A program made the translations under genes and the position numbers. From assembly GCA_026392575.1 (NCBI GenBank), contig JAPLBU010000271.1:1-7021 (forward strand): a stretch of DNA of 7,021 nucleotides, written 5' to 3'. Shown in pieces: positions 6,058-7,021 of this stretch. The DNA comes from Actinomycetota bacterium. Its GTDB lineage: Bacteria > Actinomycetota > Actinomycetes > S36-B12. The number at the start of each line of letters is the position of its first letter. Positions within the stretch are counted from its first letter, which is position 1. Under the pieces are notes generated by a model that saw only the letters and a list, made by a program, of their open reading frames with translations, did not search any database and was not told where the DNA came from.

Positions 6058-6107
6058 CCGTTGGATTGAGTTCGGTGCGTGGCTTGGAGGAGCCTGGTGT
6101 CAGCTGA
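6054..6107 (+). CDS. Possible 17-codon coupling ORF before atpB
   Basis: An ATG at 6054 overlaps the stop of the AtpZ-like gene (ATGA) and opens MTVGLSSVRGLEEPGVS, with TGA at 6105-6107. That stop lies 6 bases past the atpB start codon at 6097-6099. The frame spans the whole gap between the two genes and runs through the atpB ribosome site, so ribosomes using it would end next to the atpB start. No protein family is recognisable, and a chance open frame of this length is common. The overlap geometry is the only support. Confidence 0.2.
   Translation: MTVGLSSVRGLEEPGVS
6086..6092 (+). promoter_or_regulatory. Strong Shine-Dalgarno that sets the atpB start
   Basis: GGAGGAG ends 4 bases before the GTG at 6097. 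The upstream in-frame GTG at 6079 would place this site inside the coding region, so 6097 is chosen as the start. Confidence 0.75.
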
Positions 6108-6924
6108 TGTAGTGGTCGCTTCTGGGGGCTTGGACTGTCACCTCATGTCCGGGTGCGGCTTCCCCGCCCCCGGCGCCGAGATCTTCCAGTTCGATGCCAT
6201 CCTCACGTTCACGATCGGCAGCCTGACATTCAACATCACCAAGGTGACGTTCCTGCTGGCCATCTGCGTCGTCCTGATCCTCGGCTTCTTCATGTACGCC
6301 TTCCGCAGCCCCAAGCTCGTGCCGCGTGGCGCGCAGAACGTCGGCGAGATGGGCTACCTGTTCATCCGCGACGGCATCGCCCGCGAGGCCATGGGCAAGG
6401 AGGGCGACAAGTTCGTCCCCTTCCTCTTCTCATTCTTCTTCCTCGTGTGGCTCTCGAACTTCATGGGCATCGTCCCCTTCGCCCAGATCCCCGTCACATC
6501 GATCTTCGCGATCCCGGTGGCCTTCGCCCTCGTGGTCTACGTCACCTGGGTGCCGATCGGCATCTACAAGCAGGGCTTCTTCCCGTTCTTCAAGAACATG
6601 ATGTTCCCGCCCGGCGTCCCCAAGGCCATGTACGTACTCCTGGCGCCGCTGGAGTTCATGTCGAACATCATCGTTCGACCGGCCACGCACGCCATCCGTC
6701 TTTTCGCCAATATGTTCGCCGGCCACCTGCTGATCGCATCGTTCAGCGTCGCGGCCTTCTACCTGATCAGTGCCAGCGTCGTCGGGGTCATCGGTTCGGT
6801 GGCCTCGTTCGCCGTGGCCGTCGGCCTCACCGGTTTCGAGGTGCTGATCCAGGCGCTGCAGGCATACATCTTCACGCTCCTTGCCGCTGTCTACATCGGT
6901 GGCGCCCTGCACGCTGAGCACTGA
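6097..6924 (+). CDS. atpB: F-type ATP synthase subunit a
   Basis: Subunit a forms the proton half-channels beside the c-ring in the Fo sector. From GTG 6097 the protein has 275 residues, normal for actinobacteria, and is strongly hydrophobic with 5-6 membrane helices. Visible family marks are FPAPGAEIFQF near the N terminus (22-32), FRSPKLVPRGAQNVGEM (69-85), FPPGVPK (170-176) and the essential Arg in IRLFANMFAGHLL (Arg201), which separates the two half-channels. The conserved C-terminal QALQAYIFTLL lies at about 252-262. All look intact. Cysteines at 14 and 20 lie in the N-terminal segment before the first helix, a variable region. atpE should start just beyond the window, and its ribosome site is the last element seen. 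Function is certain at the family level. Confidence 0.97.
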   Translation: MSADVVVASGGLDCHLMSGCGFPAPGAEIFQFDAILTFTIGSLTFNITKVTFLLAICVVLILGFFMYAFRSPKLVPRGAQNVGEMGYLFIRDGIAREAMGKEGDKFVPFLFSFFFLVWLSNFMGIVPFAQIPVTSIFAIPVAFALVVYVTWVPIGIYKQGFFPFFKNMMFPPGVPKAMYVLLAPLEFMSNIIVRPATHAIRLFANMFAGHLLIASFSVAAFYLISASVVGVIGSVASFAVAVGLTGFEVLIQALQAYIFTLLAAVYIGGALHAEH

Positions 6925-7008
6925 GCCGCACGACGCACGACACAACCGAATAGAGCAGTACCCACCACTGGACCCCGGACCGACGGAACGACCGCCGGCC
7001 AGGAAAGT

Positions 7009-7016
7009 AAAGGAAA
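7009..7016 (+). promoter_or_regulatory. Shine-Dalgarno of the next gene, presumably atpE
   Basis: The 97-base spacer after atpB ends in AAAGGAAA about 5 bases before the window edge, so a start codon probably falls at or just after 7022. Subunit c (atpE) follows atpB in nearly all such operons. The spacer also holds a weak interrupted inverted repeat (CTGG 6968-6971 with CCAG 6999-7002, CCGG 6975-6978 with CCGG 6995-6998). It has no T-run, so it does not look like a terminator. Confidence 0.55.
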
Positions 7017-7021
7017 CGACA

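Noticed and set aside
6079..6096. GTG at 6079 as the atpB start
   Set aside because: It would put the strong GGAGGAG inside the coding region and has no ribosome site of its own.
6153..6917. Second + strand open frame of about 254 codons inside atpB
   Set aside because: It is an Arg-, His- and Pro-rich out-of-frame reading of a clear atpB gene.

Overview
The window is a GC-rich, densely packed, single-strand gene run typical of a high-GC Gram-positive bacterium (Actinomycetota). The evidence is the gene order (rpmE, prfA, prmC, a Sua5/YrdC gene, glyA, a WecA-type transferase, two small Fo-assembly membrane proteins, atpB, then presumably atpE just past the end), the GTG starts, the GTGA and TGATG overlaps, and the protein signatures. 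A propionibacterial or nocardioidal relative is plausible, but I cannot fix the genus from sequence alone. All convincing genes are on the + strand. I see no tRNA, rRNA, CRISPR array, insertion sequence or phage gene.

Layout. 1-168 is the 3' end of rpmE (ribosomal protein L31), closed by a strong hairpin-plus-T-run terminator at about 178-252. 297-1296 is prfA (release factor RF1), which is disrupted. Its frame breaks immediately after the GGQ motif, where about 47 nt of the most conserved coding sequence are missing. prmC (the methyltransferase that modifies the GGQ glutamine of RF1), the TsaC/Sua5-like tRNA t6A enzyme and glyA follow, with overlapping or closely spaced starts. A WecA/Rfe-like polyprenyl-phosphate sugar-phosphate transferase begins 6 nt after glyA and appears to lack most of its first membrane helix. 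A possible leaderless-type promoter then precedes the ATP synthase genes: an AtpI-like protein, an AtpZ/AtpI-family protein and atpB (subunit a). The last 97 nt are the atpB-atpE spacer, ending in a Shine-Dalgarno sequence.

How the genes work together. The first block serves translation: a ribosomal protein, the stop-codon release factor, its modifying enzyme, and the enzyme making the carbamoyl-threonyl-AMP used for tRNA t6A. glyA supplies one-carbon units and glycine. The WecA-like enzyme starts a cell-envelope polymer. The last block builds the membrane Fo sector of ATP synthase.

The main surprise is not a new system. It is a set of internal gaps in otherwise normal conserved genes: two in prfA, one in glyA and one in the wecA-like gene. 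One breaks an essential gene and leaves the RF1 N-terminal part, including GGQ, in the same open frame as prmC (297-2291). An assembly or sequencing fault is the simplest explanation. A real deletion-bearing strain with a second prfA copy is the alternative. Other points worth checking are a Sua5/YrdC protein with Tyr in place of the conserved Arg of its K-x-R motif, and a 17-codon open frame bridging to atpB.
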